From: Planctomycetia bacterium
GTDB taxonomy: Bacteria > Planctomycetota > Planctomycetia > Pirellulales > UBA1268
Assembly: GCA_009919445.1 (NCBI GenBank)
Contig: RGBY01000167.1
Coordinates: 1-5,579, forward strand
Length of the DNA: 5,579 nucleotides
Direction: 5' to 3'
Shown here in pieces: positions 1 to 5,579 of the stretch (within the stretch, counting starts at the first letter, position 1; every line of letters begins with the position of its first letter). The notes below the pieces were generated by a model. That model was not told the origin of the DNA. It saw only the letters and a list, made by a program, of their open reading frames with translations, and searched no databases. The position numbers and the translations under genes were made by a program.

Positions 1-1586
1 ACGACCATGCTGCTCATGCAATCTCAGCGTACGGCAGCAGGCTGGCAGGAATTGCTCCGACACCGAATCTTGATCGTATTGCAAAAGAAGGAGTGATTTT
101 CACGAACGCTTTTTGCACCAACTCAATCTGCTCGCCGTCCCGAGCCTCCATCTTAACTGCGCAATACAGCCACACGAATGGCGTCGTTGACCTCAACGGT
201 GGCATTCCTCCGGGGAGGCAAATGCTCCCACAGCAGATGCGAAAAGCTGGCTATGAGACAGCCATGATTGGCAAATGGCACCTCAAAGAAGAACCTGCCG
301 ACTTTGACTACTACTGCGTCCTTCCTGGGCAGGGGGCATACCACGACCCAGTATTCAGAACCCGCGGACCTAAACCTTGGGGGAAAAACACCGTTTCCTT
401 TGATGGATCCCATGTTACCGATGCCATCACCGATATCTCCCTCGAGTGGCTCGCCCATGGCCGGGACAAAACAAAGCCTTTTTTCTTGATGCATCACTAT
501 AAAGCTCCGCACGACTACTTCGACAATGCACCGAGGTATGAAGACTATTTGAAAGACGTTGACCTTCCTGAGCCGACGACACTTTGGACCCGTAACCCGC
601 GATTTGGATCTCTCGCCACCCGCGGCGACGGCGATGAACTTATTCCCCACATTGGAACTTCTATCGGGGGCCGTAATCCACGACGCTCCTATCTTCGTGA
701 CCTACCGGAGATGTACCCGAACGAGTTTCCGGAAGGGTACGACCCCCGCGAATTCACCGATGAACAGAACACACGGCTTGCTTACAACGCCTACCTAAGG
801 AAGTTTCTTCGCTGTGTGAAGGGGATAGACGACAACCTGGGACGACTCTTTCGGCAACTTGAGGAAAGCGGAGAACTCGACAACACCCTCATCGTCTACA
901 CCGCTGATCAAGGATTCATGCTCGGCGAGCATGACTATCAAGACAAACGCTGGATGTACGAAGAGTCGCTACGAATGCCGCTGTTGATTCGATATCCTCA
1001 AACCATCAGAGCCGGCCAGAAGCTGGATGCGATTATTGAAAATGTTGACTTAGGCCCAACCTTGCTTGAATTTGCCGACGCCGAGGTTCCAAACACAGCC
1101 CAGGGCCGCTCGTTCTTGTCCTTGCTTGAAACAGGCAAGGAGCCGGATGGATGGAAACAAGAAGCCTACTACCGATACTGGATGCATATGGCTCACCACG
1201 ACAACCCGGCCCATCTCGGAATCCGGACAAAGACCCACAAACTCATCTACTACTATGGTTGCAACTACAACGGTGGGTACCAGACTCCACCCGGCTGGGA
1301 ACTTTATGACCTAAGAGAAGACCCCCACGAAACCGTCAATCTTTACGATGATCCCTCGCACCAGACCATTGTTTCGCAACTGAAAAAACAACTTGCCGAG
1401 GCCCGAAAACGGGTCGGCGATGACGGCAGTCATTTCCCGGATTGCGAGAAAATCGTGCAGGAATTCTGGGATTACGACGCAGCCGATCAAGAAAAAGCCA
1501 AGAAGATTTCCCATGATTATCTGACGCGGCGACTTAATGAACTGGAGCAAGGAATTCGCAACCCAACCACTTTCAAAGGCCCCTAG
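1..1586 (+). CDS. Sulfatase (S1 family, formylglycine-dependent), 5' end cut off by window
   Basis: Hydrolyses sulfate esters (or sulfamates) and releases inorganic sulfate. The frame is open from the left edge (first full codon at base 3) and gives 527 residues before TAG at 1584-1586. The fragment opens with DHAAHAI, the usual N-terminal metal-binding DDH region, so only the signal peptide and first strand are probably missing. Visible motifs, in fragment numbering: CSPSR at 43-47, whose Cys would be matured to formylglycine; GKWHL at 90-94; KAPH with His170; ADQG with Asp302/Gln303 as metal ligands; DKRW with Lys315. A C-terminal part around residues 385-470 (YYRYW, LGIRTKTHKLIYYY, WELYDLREDP) resembles the DUF4976 region of polysaccharide sulfatases. 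The substrate cannot be read from sequence; glycosaminoglycan or algal/mucin glycans are likely (inference). The GTG at 93 is internal, not the start. The gene is followed by a 119-bp spacer with no convincing terminator or promoter. Confidence 0.95.
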   Translation, partial: DHAAHAISAYGSRLAGIAPTPNLDRIAKEGVIFTNAFCTNSICSPSRASILTAQYSHTNGVVDLNGGIPPGRQMLPQQMRKAGYETAMIGKWHLKEEPADFDYYCVLPGQGAYHDPVFRTRGPKPWGKNTVSFDGSHVTDAITDISLEWLAHGRDKTKPFFLMHHYKAPHDYFDNAPRYEDYLKDVDLPEPTTLWTRNPRFGSLATRGDGDELIPHIGTSIGGRNPRRSYLRDLPEMYPNEFPEGYDPREFTDEQNTRLAYNAYLRKFLRCVKGIDDNLGRLFRQLEESGELDNTLIVYTADQGFMLGEHDYQDKRWMYEESLRMPLLIRYPQTIRAGQKLDAIIENVDLGPTLLEFADAEVPNTAQGRSFLSLLETGKEPDGWKQEAYYRYWMHMAHHDNPAHLGIRTKTHKLIYYYGCNYNGGYQTPPGWELYDLREDPHETVNLYDDPSHQTIVSQLKKQLAEARKRVGDDGSHFPDCEKIVQEFWDYDAADQEKAKKISHDYLTRRLNELEQGIRNPTTFKGP

Positions 1587-1692
1587 ACGGGTCGTGAAAC
1601 CGAACGACACTGGTAACATCTGTCGCCTAACGTTTGCCACAACAGACACTCGACTGAAGTCCGAACAGCTACACTCGTCTGCACTCCCTCAC

Positions 1693-1698
1693 GAAAGG
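1693..1698 (+). promoter_or_regulatory. Shine-Dalgarno site of the VOC gene
   Basis: GAAAGG lies 7 nt before the ATG at 1706. It supports that ATG as the start, as does the signal peptide that begins directly there. Confidence 0.6.
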
Positions 1699-1705
1699 TT
1701 CCTCT

Positions 1706-2248
1706 ATGCTCCGCCGCTTATTCGTCATCAGCTTCTTCGCCCTGCTCTCGTCAGGCATTCTCGCTGATGAGCCTGCTGCCTTTACTCGAACAACCATCGA
1801 CATCGGCACCGTTGTCAGCGACCTCGACGCCTCTGTTCGCTTCTACACTGAGGGAATCGGGTTTCACGAACTCAGCAGTTTCCAGGTGACCGCTGAACTT
1901 GCTGCTTCTGTAGGACTGACTGATTCCAAGCCACTCGATGTTCGCGTGCTTGTCTTGGGTGAAGGCCCGACGGCCACCAAGTTAAAACTCATGCAAGTAG
2001 CCGACAGTTCACCCCGCGAAGGAGACAACGAGTTTATCCACTCCCACACCGGCTTTCGCTACCTGACCATTATGGTGACAGACACCATCGACGCCCTGGC
2101 AAAACTGGCTGCTATTGGGGTGAAACCATTGGCCTACCCTGTGACCCTTCCAAAGAATCTGGCTCCGGGCATGTCGCTTACCTGCGTCAAAGACCCTGAT
2201 GGCAACCTCGTGGAATTGATCGGCCCGGCGATCGGCCCGGCTCCCTGA
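1706..2248 (+). CDS. Exported VOC (glyoxalase/dioxygenase-fold) family protein
   Basis: 180 residues. Residues 1-20 are a Sec-type signal peptide (MLRR, hydrophobic core, then LLSSGILA before DEPAA), so the mature protein probably works outside the cytoplasm; there is no lipobox Cys. Two VOC beta-alpha-beta-beta-beta modules follow: module 1 starts near residue 29 (IDIGTVVSDLDASVRFY) and module 2 near 116 (FRYLTIMVTDTIDAL), closing with the hallmark KDPDGNLVELIGP at 162-173. By my hand alignment the usual first metal His is Asp32, the module-1 Glu is near Gln97 and the second His is Tyr119; only Glu170 is kept. Classical glyoxalase I or extradiol dioxygenase activity is therefore doubtful, and the ligand or reaction is unknown. 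The start is fixed by ATG, signal peptide and a Shine-Dalgarno site. It could be transcribed alone or with the sulfatase. The C-terminus ends in the duplicated IGPAIGPAP. The fold call is firm; the function is not. Confidence 0.9.
   Translation: MLRRLFVISFFALLSSGILADEPAAFTRTTIDIGTVVSDLDASVRFYTEGIGFHELSSFQVTAELAASVGLTDSKPLDVRVLVLGEGPTATKLKLMQVADSSPREGDNEFIHSHTGFRYLTIMVTDTIDALAKLAAIGVKPLAYPVTLPKNLAPGMSLTCVKDPDGNLVELIGPAIGPAP
2218..2241 (+). repeat. 12-bp perfect tandem duplication at the 3' end of the VOC gene
   Basis: GATCGGCCCGGC occurs twice head to tail (2218-2229 and 2230-2241). It is in frame and encodes IGPA twice, just past the conserved end of the VOC fold, so it most likely arose by replication slippage and is tolerated because the tail is outside the domain. 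Confidence 0.85.
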
Positions 2249-2254
2249 CCGATC
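2230..2254 (+). repeat. Small inverted repeat over the VOC stop codon
   Basis: GATCGG (2230-2235) pairs perfectly with CCGATC (2249-2254) around a 13-nt loop containing the TGA stop. The left arm also exists in the other copy of the 12-bp tandem repeat. There is no T-tract after it, so it is not a standard intrinsic terminator. In the 60-bp spacer between the two converging genes it is the only structured element I can see. Confidence 0.35.
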
Positions 2255-2308
2255 ACGTCACCTAAATCAAATCACCTGATACAAACCCTGTCCTGTCGGG
2301 CTGCTGAC

Positions 2309-3019
2309 TCAGGCGTCACTGGCCGGCGGAATCACCCCTGCCTGCTCAAGCCACCGCAAGACCTGGGCGGCTAGTTGCGGTGGTGGACTGGCAACCGAAT
2401 CGACCACCAACTCAGCGGCCTCAGGCTCTTCGTAGGGATCGTCAATGCCGGTAAAGCCTTTGATCTCACCGGCTCTCGCTTTTTTGTAGAGTCCTTTCGG
2501 ATCACGGCCCTCACAGACTTCAATCGGTGCTTTGACGTACACCTCCACAAAGTCGCCTGCTGGCAGCATCTGCCGGATAGCCGCCCTGTCCCGGCGGTAA
2601 GGGCTAATGAAGGCTGTCAGGGTAATGATGCCTGCCTGTGCGAATAGTTCAGCCACTGCGCCAATCCGCCGGATGTTCTCTTCCCGATCCTGAGGACCAA
2701 AGCCCAGACCGAACCGCTCGGCAAAGGCCTGGCCATGCCGAGGCTCAAGCAGACTTGGCGAGGCATTCAGGCCATGCCGCACGTTGTCGCCATCCAGCAC
2801 AAAACTCCGATGGCCACGGGCATGCAACTGCTTGTCGACCTCATTGGCAAGCGTGCTCTTTCCACACCCCGACAGACCAGTAAACCAGAGCACACAGCCG
2901 CGGTGCCCGGCACGCTGTTCACGATCCTGACGACTGACAGCAGCGGCATGCCACCTGACATCAACCGGCTCGTGGCTGTCCGAACCAGCCTGGGGAGGTT
3001 TATTCACCGTCTCACTCAT
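2309..3019 (-). CDS. cysC: Adenylyl-sulfate kinase (APS kinase)
   Basis: Cytoplasmic enzyme that phosphorylates adenosine 5'-phosphosulfate with ATP to give PAPS, for sulfate assimilation or as donor for sulfotransferases. 236 residues against about 200 for E. coli CysC. Motifs: P-loop GLSGCGKST (48-56); APS-binding DGDNVRHGLN (76-85); REENIRRIG (112-120); TAFISPYR (135-142), whose Ser139 aligns with the phosphorylated serine of E. coli CysC; DPKGLYKKARAGEIKGFTG (173-191). The N-terminal VRWHAAAVSRQDRE matches the normal CysC start, preceded by about 18 extra residues. Residues 86-104 sit where E. coli has only two residues between HGL(C/N) and LGF, a net gain of 17. All catalytic motifs are intact, so it is probably active. 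No sulfate adenylyltransferase (CysD/CysN or Sat) is visible. It lies 56 bp downstream of the PDZ gene on the same strand and has its own Shine-Dalgarno site. Confidence 0.96.
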   Translation of the reverse strand: MSETVNKPPQAGSDSHEPVDVRWHAAAVSRQDREQRAGHRGCVLWFTGLSGCGKSTLANEVDKQLHARGHRSFVLDGDNVRHGLNASPSLLEPRHGQAFAERFGLGFGPQDREENIRRIGAVAELFAQAGIITLTAFISPYRRDRAAIRQMLPAGDFVEVYVKAPIEVCEGRDPKGLYKKARAGEIKGFTGIDDPYEEPEAAELVVDSVASPPPQLAAQVLRWLEQAGVIPPASDA

Positions 3020-3029
3020 TAATCAGGCG

Positions 3030-3037
3030 TCCTTTCC
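3030..3037 (-). promoter_or_regulatory. Shine-Dalgarno site of cysC
   Basis: Read on the minus strand this is GGAAAGGA, ending 10 nt before the cysC ATG. It supports the start at 3019, although the N-terminus is then about 18 residues longer than in E. coli CysC. Confidence 0.55.
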
Positions 3038-3075
3038 ATCCAGTGACCACCACCAGACCGATCACCACCGTACTC

Positions 3076-4083
3076 TCACCACCCACCTAAAATCACCTCA
3101 CGGCGAAACTGGGTGGCCTTCCCTGCTCGCTCAGGTCGCTCAATCAGCAGCGAGACTTTTTCACCCGGCCCGTGCTCTCCAATCATTCTGGTACAGGCAT
3201 CAAAATCGGCGACGGCCAGGCCATCGATTTCCTTGATGATGTCCTGTGGCTGTAGGCCTGCTTTTTCAGCAGCGGAACCGACCTGTATACCGCTGACAAT
3301 GCACTGCCCCTGAAGGGGGCTGCCCGCAATGCCAAGTTTCCCACCCTTGCGGACATCAATCTCGACATCCGGAAGCCAACGCCGCAACTGGACCAATACG
3401 TCTTGTTCCATGCCGACACCAAATAGGTCTATCCGCTCAACCTTTCGAAGCCGCCCAAGTGTGGCGGCATCTCGCTCCGTAAGTTGAATGCCGTAAAGGC
3501 TCACGTGGGAAATGTCACGCAGCCGGGTCAGCAGCCGGAAAGAGTTGCTGTCTCCCCTCCAGTCAGCAGCGATTTCAATCTGCTCACCCCGCAGCCCGGC
3601 GTCTGAGAAGGTGGCACCAAGTTCCTCCAGCGTCTCTCTGGCAGAGGCGGCCTGGGCAACGCCATAGTAGTCGAGGGCAACCTCGGCCTGTTGTGCGACG
3701 GCAAGGCTGCCCTCTGCAGCGATCGCCTCCAGCCCTTCTTCAACGCGGCCCACCAACTCGCTCTCGTCGCGACTGAGCAAGCCACGCAGAATCTCAACAG
3801 CCCGCACAGCCACCTCGGCATCGTCACCCTGAGCCGCGACCACGAGCGAATCGACCGCCTTGCCCCCAGCACTGGCCAGTTGGCTGGAGGCTGCCTCACG
3901 TTCCGCAAATTGGGGTGAGGCCAGCTGTTCAATCGCCGCCACCACGGCCGCATCAGGCTCACTCGCCTCAGTCACAGCCCCGCTGTACACGACTGCAACG
4001 ACCAGGCAGCTTGCTGCTGGCAGAAGCAGGTGAAAGAGAGAACACGGTATTGAGCAGACACGGTCCATGAACATTTTGGCCAT
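3076..4083 (-). CDS. Secreted HEAT/LRR-like/PDZ domain protein
   Basis: 335 residues, exact function unknown. Domains in order: an N-terminal hydrophobic segment (about 15-36, with likely cleavage before TEASEPD), taken as a Sec signal peptide; HEAT-like alpha-helical repeats at about 44-141 (IEQLASPQFAEREAASSQL, then AVRAVEILRGLL); a degenerate leucine-rich-like stretch at about 181-243 (HVSLYGIQLTERD, then VERIDLFGVGM, ending LPDVEIDV); and a PDZ domain at about 249-333 (KLGIAGSP carboxylate-binding loop, VGSAAEKAGLQPQDIIKEIDG, HGPGEKVSLLIERP). There is no protease domain of the DegP or Ctp type, so it is likely a scaffold or peptide-binding adaptor in the periplasm (inference). Methionines at positions 4 and 6 are alternative starts; none has a clear Shine-Dalgarno site. 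It is the first gene of a possible two-gene unit with cysC, although no functional link is known, and is divergent from the radical SAM gene. Confidence 0.88.
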   Translation of the reverse strand: MAKMFMDRVCSIPCSLFHLLLPAASCLVVAVVYSGAVTEASEPDAAVVAAIEQLASPQFAEREAASSQLASAGGKAVDSLVVAAQGDDAEVAVRAVEILRGLLSRDESELVGRVEEGLEAIAAEGSLAVAQQAEVALDYYGVAQAASARETLEELGATFSDAGLRGEQIEIAADWRGDSNSFRLLTRLRDISHVSLYGIQLTERDAATLGRLRKVERIDLFGVGMEQDVLVQLRRWLPDVEIDVRKGGKLGIAGSPLQGQCIVSGIQVGSAAEKAGLQPQDIIKEIDGLAVADFDACTRMIGEHGPGEKVSLLIERPERAGKATQFRREVILGGW

Positions 4084-4118
4084 CGTGGCCGAAACAGAGA
4101 TCGGGCAGGGCAGAAAAC

Positions 4119-4140
4119 GGTCGCCGCATGCGGCATGACC
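4119..4140. promoter_or_regulatory. Palindrome, possible operator
   Basis: GCCGCATGCGGC at 4123-4134 is a perfect 12-bp palindrome. GGTC (4119-4122) and GACC (4137-4140) extend the symmetry with a 2-nt bulge. It sits about 40 nt before the PDZ start and next to the AT-rich patch, a position where a dimeric repressor or a 5' leader hairpin could act. The binding partner is unknown. Confidence 0.4.
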
Positions 4141-4207
4141 CTCATAACTATATCAGCCAGCCCAGCAGCTCTCGCGGCCAGTTTGCAGGGGCTACACTTT
4201 ACTGCAA

Positions 4208-4241
4208 GGCAGTCGCTGCGGTTCAGGGCAGACGCTGCGGT
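4208..4241 (+). repeat. Two 15-bp direct repeats, 19 bp apart, upstream of ygiQ
   Basis: GGCAGTCGCTGCGGT (4208-4222) and GGCAGACGCTGCGGT (4227-4241) differ at one base. The 19-bp period is close to two helical turns, so both copies face the same side of the DNA. The second copy ends 22 nt before the ygiQ ATG, which fits a repressor or activator site, but a chance local duplication is equally possible. Confidence 0.5.
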
Positions 4242-4263
4242 CTTTCTTTTGGTTTTGGCCCCC

Positions 4264-5579
4264 ATGAACCTTCCGATCATCGACACACCCACCCCGGTCG
4301 CCCCACCGCTGCCGATGCATCCCGACGACCTGGCCTCACGCGGCTGGGATGCAGTCGATGTCGTGTTTGTGACCGGCGATGCCTACGTCGATCATCCCAG
4401 TTTTGCCAATGGGCTGCTTGCCCGTCTGCTAGAAGAAGCCGGGTTCCGGGTGGCCGTGCTGGCGCAGCCCAACTGGCGTGACTGCACCGCCTGGCGACAG
4501 TTCGGACGGCCGCGGCTCTTCTTCGCCGTGTCTGCTGGCAACATGGATTCGATGATCAATCACTACACGGCCAGCCGGAAGGTCCGCAACGACGACGCCT
4601 ATTCACCGGATGGTCAGATTGGCCTGCGACCAGACCGGGCCACCCTCGCCTACTGCCAGCGTTCCCGCGAAGCCTTTCCAGGTGTTCCCGTGGTGGCCGG
4701 CGGTGTTGAAGCCAGCCTGCGGCGAATCGCTCACTACGACTACTGGAGTGACACCGTCCGTCGTTCAATCTTGCTTGATTCAAAAGCCGATCTCGTAGCC
4801 TTTGGGATGGGCGAACGAACCCTGCTCGACATTGCCCATGGCCTCGCTGCTGGCAAGACGATCAAAGATCTTCGCAACCTCCGTGGTGTTGCCTATCGGC
4901 TTGGCGCCAGTGAGCCACCTCCCAGTGATGACCAGACGCGAGAACTGCCCGCCTATGAAGTGGTGAAGGCTGATCCACACGCTTTCTGCGAAATGACGCG
5001 GATCTCGCATCTCGAGACAAATCCCCATAATGCCCGACGACTCGTGCAACGGCATGGTCGTGAGACAGTCGTCATCAACCCGCCTGCGCTGCCGCTGGAA
5101 GAGCCGGAGATGGACCGCGTCTATGCCCTGCCCTTCACTCGCCTCCCTCACCCACGGTACGGCCAGGCACGCATCCCCGCCTTTGAAGTTGTGCAACACA
5201 GCGTTCAGATTATGCGCGGCTGCTTTGGTGGATGCACATTCTGCTCGATTACGGCTCACGAGGGCCGCATCATTCAGAGCCGTTCCAAGGCGTCAATTGT
5301 CCGCGAGGTCAGCCAACTGGCCGCCCAGCCTGATTTCAAAGGAACCATCTCCGACATTGGCGGCCCCACGGCCAACATGTATCAGATGCGATGCACTCGG
5401 CCTGAGGTTGAAGCCAAATGCCGGCGGCTTTCCTGCGTCCATCCCACTGTCTGCAAACTCTTGGGAACCGACCATGGCCCACTGAAGGAAGTGATGCGGG
5501 AAACTCGCAGTGTTCCCGGCGTCAAGCGGGTGCATGTTGCCAGTGGTGTCCGCATGGATTTGGCTCGCCGCGACCCAGA
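4264..5579 (+). CDS. ygiQ: YgiQ family radical SAM protein (UPF0313), 3' end cut off by window
   Basis: 438 complete codons are visible before the right edge; family members are roughly 600-750 residues, so the end of the radical SAM barrel and the C-terminal DUF3362-type region lie outside. The family's reaction is not established. The N-terminal region (about 30-200) carries the YgiQ signatures VTGDAYVDHPSF, SAGNMDSMINHYTA, RPDRATL, GGVEASLRRIAHYDYWSDTVRRS and DSKADLVAFGMGER. The radical SAM cluster motif CxxxCxxC is C320-F-G-G-C324-T-F-C327, within RGCFGGCTFCSI, followed by HEGRIIQSRS and SDIGGPTANMY. A second cysteine set follows at 377, 386, 391 and 397. The ATG at 4264 gives a start 17 residues before PMHPDDL, which aligns with E. 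coli PMSREEM, so a start at 4315 is less likely; the frame is open upstream and there is no Shine-Dalgarno site. The protein is cytoplasmic, with no signal peptide. Confidence 0.95.
   Translation, partial: MNLPIIDTPTPVAPPLPMHPDDLASRGWDAVDVVFVTGDAYVDHPSFANGLLARLLEEAGFRVAVLAQPNWRDCTAWRQFGRPRLFFAVSAGNMDSMINHYTASRKVRNDDAYSPDGQIGLRPDRATLAYCQRSREAFPGVPVVAGGVEASLRRIAHYDYWSDTVRRSILLDSKADLVAFGMGERTLLDIAHGLAAGKTIKDLRNLRGVAYRLGASEPPPSDDQTRELPAYEVVKADPHAFCEMTRISHLETNPHNARRLVQRHGRETVVINPPALPLEEPEMDRVYALPFTRLPHPRYGQARIPAFEVVQHSVQIMRGCFGGCTFCSITAHEGRIIQSRSKASIVREVSQLAAQPDFKGTISDIGGPTANMYQMRCTRPEVEAKCRRLSCVHPTVCKLLGTDHGPLKEVMRETRSVPGVKRVHVASGVRMDLARRDP

Larger units (their letters stand above)
4084..4263. 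promoter_or_regulatory. Divergent intergenic region between the PDZ gene and ygiQ
   Basis: 180 bp that must hold the 5' ends and probably promoters of both flanking genes. An AT-rich patch at 4143-4153 stands out from the GC-rich surroundings; on the minus strand it reads TATAGTTAT, a fair -10 box for the PDZ gene, but I see no matching -35 hexamer. Upstream of ygiQ no clear sigma-70 promoter or Shine-Dalgarno is visible; the last 25 nt are T-rich. A palindrome and a direct repeat in this spacer are listed separately. Confidence 0.45.

Noticed and set aside
93..95. GTG as the start of the sulfatase gene
   Set aside because: The frame is open to the left edge and the residues before it (DHAAHAI, TPNLDRIAKEG) are conserved sulfatase sequence, so the true start lies outside the window.
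153..650. Long minus-strand open frame opposite the sulfatase gene
   Set aside because: It lies wholly inside the well-supported sulfatase gene, shows no recognisable domain and reads as a shadow of it.
1060..1130. 11-bp direct repeat CCTTGCTTGAA (1060-1070 and 1120-1130)
   Set aside because: Both copies encode a Leu-Leu-Glu triplet inside the sulfatase; chance codon reuse explains it.
1590..1607. Hairpin GTCGT/ACGAC just after the sulfatase stop as a terminator
   Set aside because: The stem is only 5 bp with an 8-nt loop and no following T-tract.
3528..3962. 144-residue second minus-strand frame inside the PDZ gene
   Set aside because: Its composition is rich in Arg, Trp and Pro as expected of an out-of-frame reading of a GC-rich gene, and it overlaps the HEAT-like region.
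4006..4017. Lipobox (AASC, Cys26) in the PDZ protein, making it a lipoprotein
   Set aside because: The hydrophobic stretch continues for about ten residues after the Cys and the -3 residue is not the usual Leu, so an ordinary signal peptide fits better.
4780..5259. 159-residue minus-strand open frame opposite ygiQ
   Set aside because: The plus-strand frame is conserved YgiQ protein throughout this stretch; the antisense product shows no known motif.
4264..5579. Radical SAM protein as an anaerobic sulfatase-maturing enzyme partnering the sulfatase
   Set aside because: The N-terminal signatures and the RGCFGGCTFCSI context match YgiQ closely, and the cysteine pattern and N-terminal domain are not those of anSME proteins.

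Overview
The window (5579 bp, moderately GC-rich) holds five protein genes, two of them cut by the window edges. The mixture suggests a planctomycete-like bacterium, probably Pirellulaceae-like: an S1 sulfatase, a secreted HEAT/leucine-rich/PDZ protein of a style common in Planctomycetota, an exported VOC protein, and mostly weak or absent Shine-Dalgarno signals. This assignment is inference from gene content only. Nothing in the window looks like a phage, transposon, CRISPR array, rRNA or tRNA.

Layout from left to right. (1) The 3' part of a formylglycine-dependent sulfatase occupies 1-1586 on the + strand. (2) After 119 bp comes a small exported VOC/glyoxalase-fold protein at 1706-2248 (+). 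It ends in a 12-bp tandem duplication that overlaps a small inverted repeat. (3) Converging on it, 60 bp away, is cysC (APS kinase) at 2309-3019 (-). (4) Upstream of cysC on the same strand is a secreted HEAT/LRR-like/PDZ protein at 3076-4083 (-); the 56-bp gap would allow co-transcription. (5) A 180-bp divergent spacer at 4084-4263 carries a perfect 12-bp palindrome and a pair of 15-bp direct repeats. (6) From 4264 to the right edge runs the first 438 codons of a YgiQ-family radical SAM protein (+).

Two genes touch sulfur metabolism: the sulfatase releases inorganic sulfate from sulfated glycans or esters, and CysC makes PAPS from APS. They are on opposite strands with an unrelated gene between them, so a shared pathway is possible but not shown as an operon. 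The other genes have no obvious functional link. I do not see a clear multi-gene new system. The points most worth a second look are a 17-residue net insertion beside the APS-binding motif of CysC, a conserved extra cysteine quartet in the YgiQ protein, the unusual domain chain of the PDZ protein, the apparent loss of metal ligands in the exported VOC protein, and the repeat structure of the divergent spacer.
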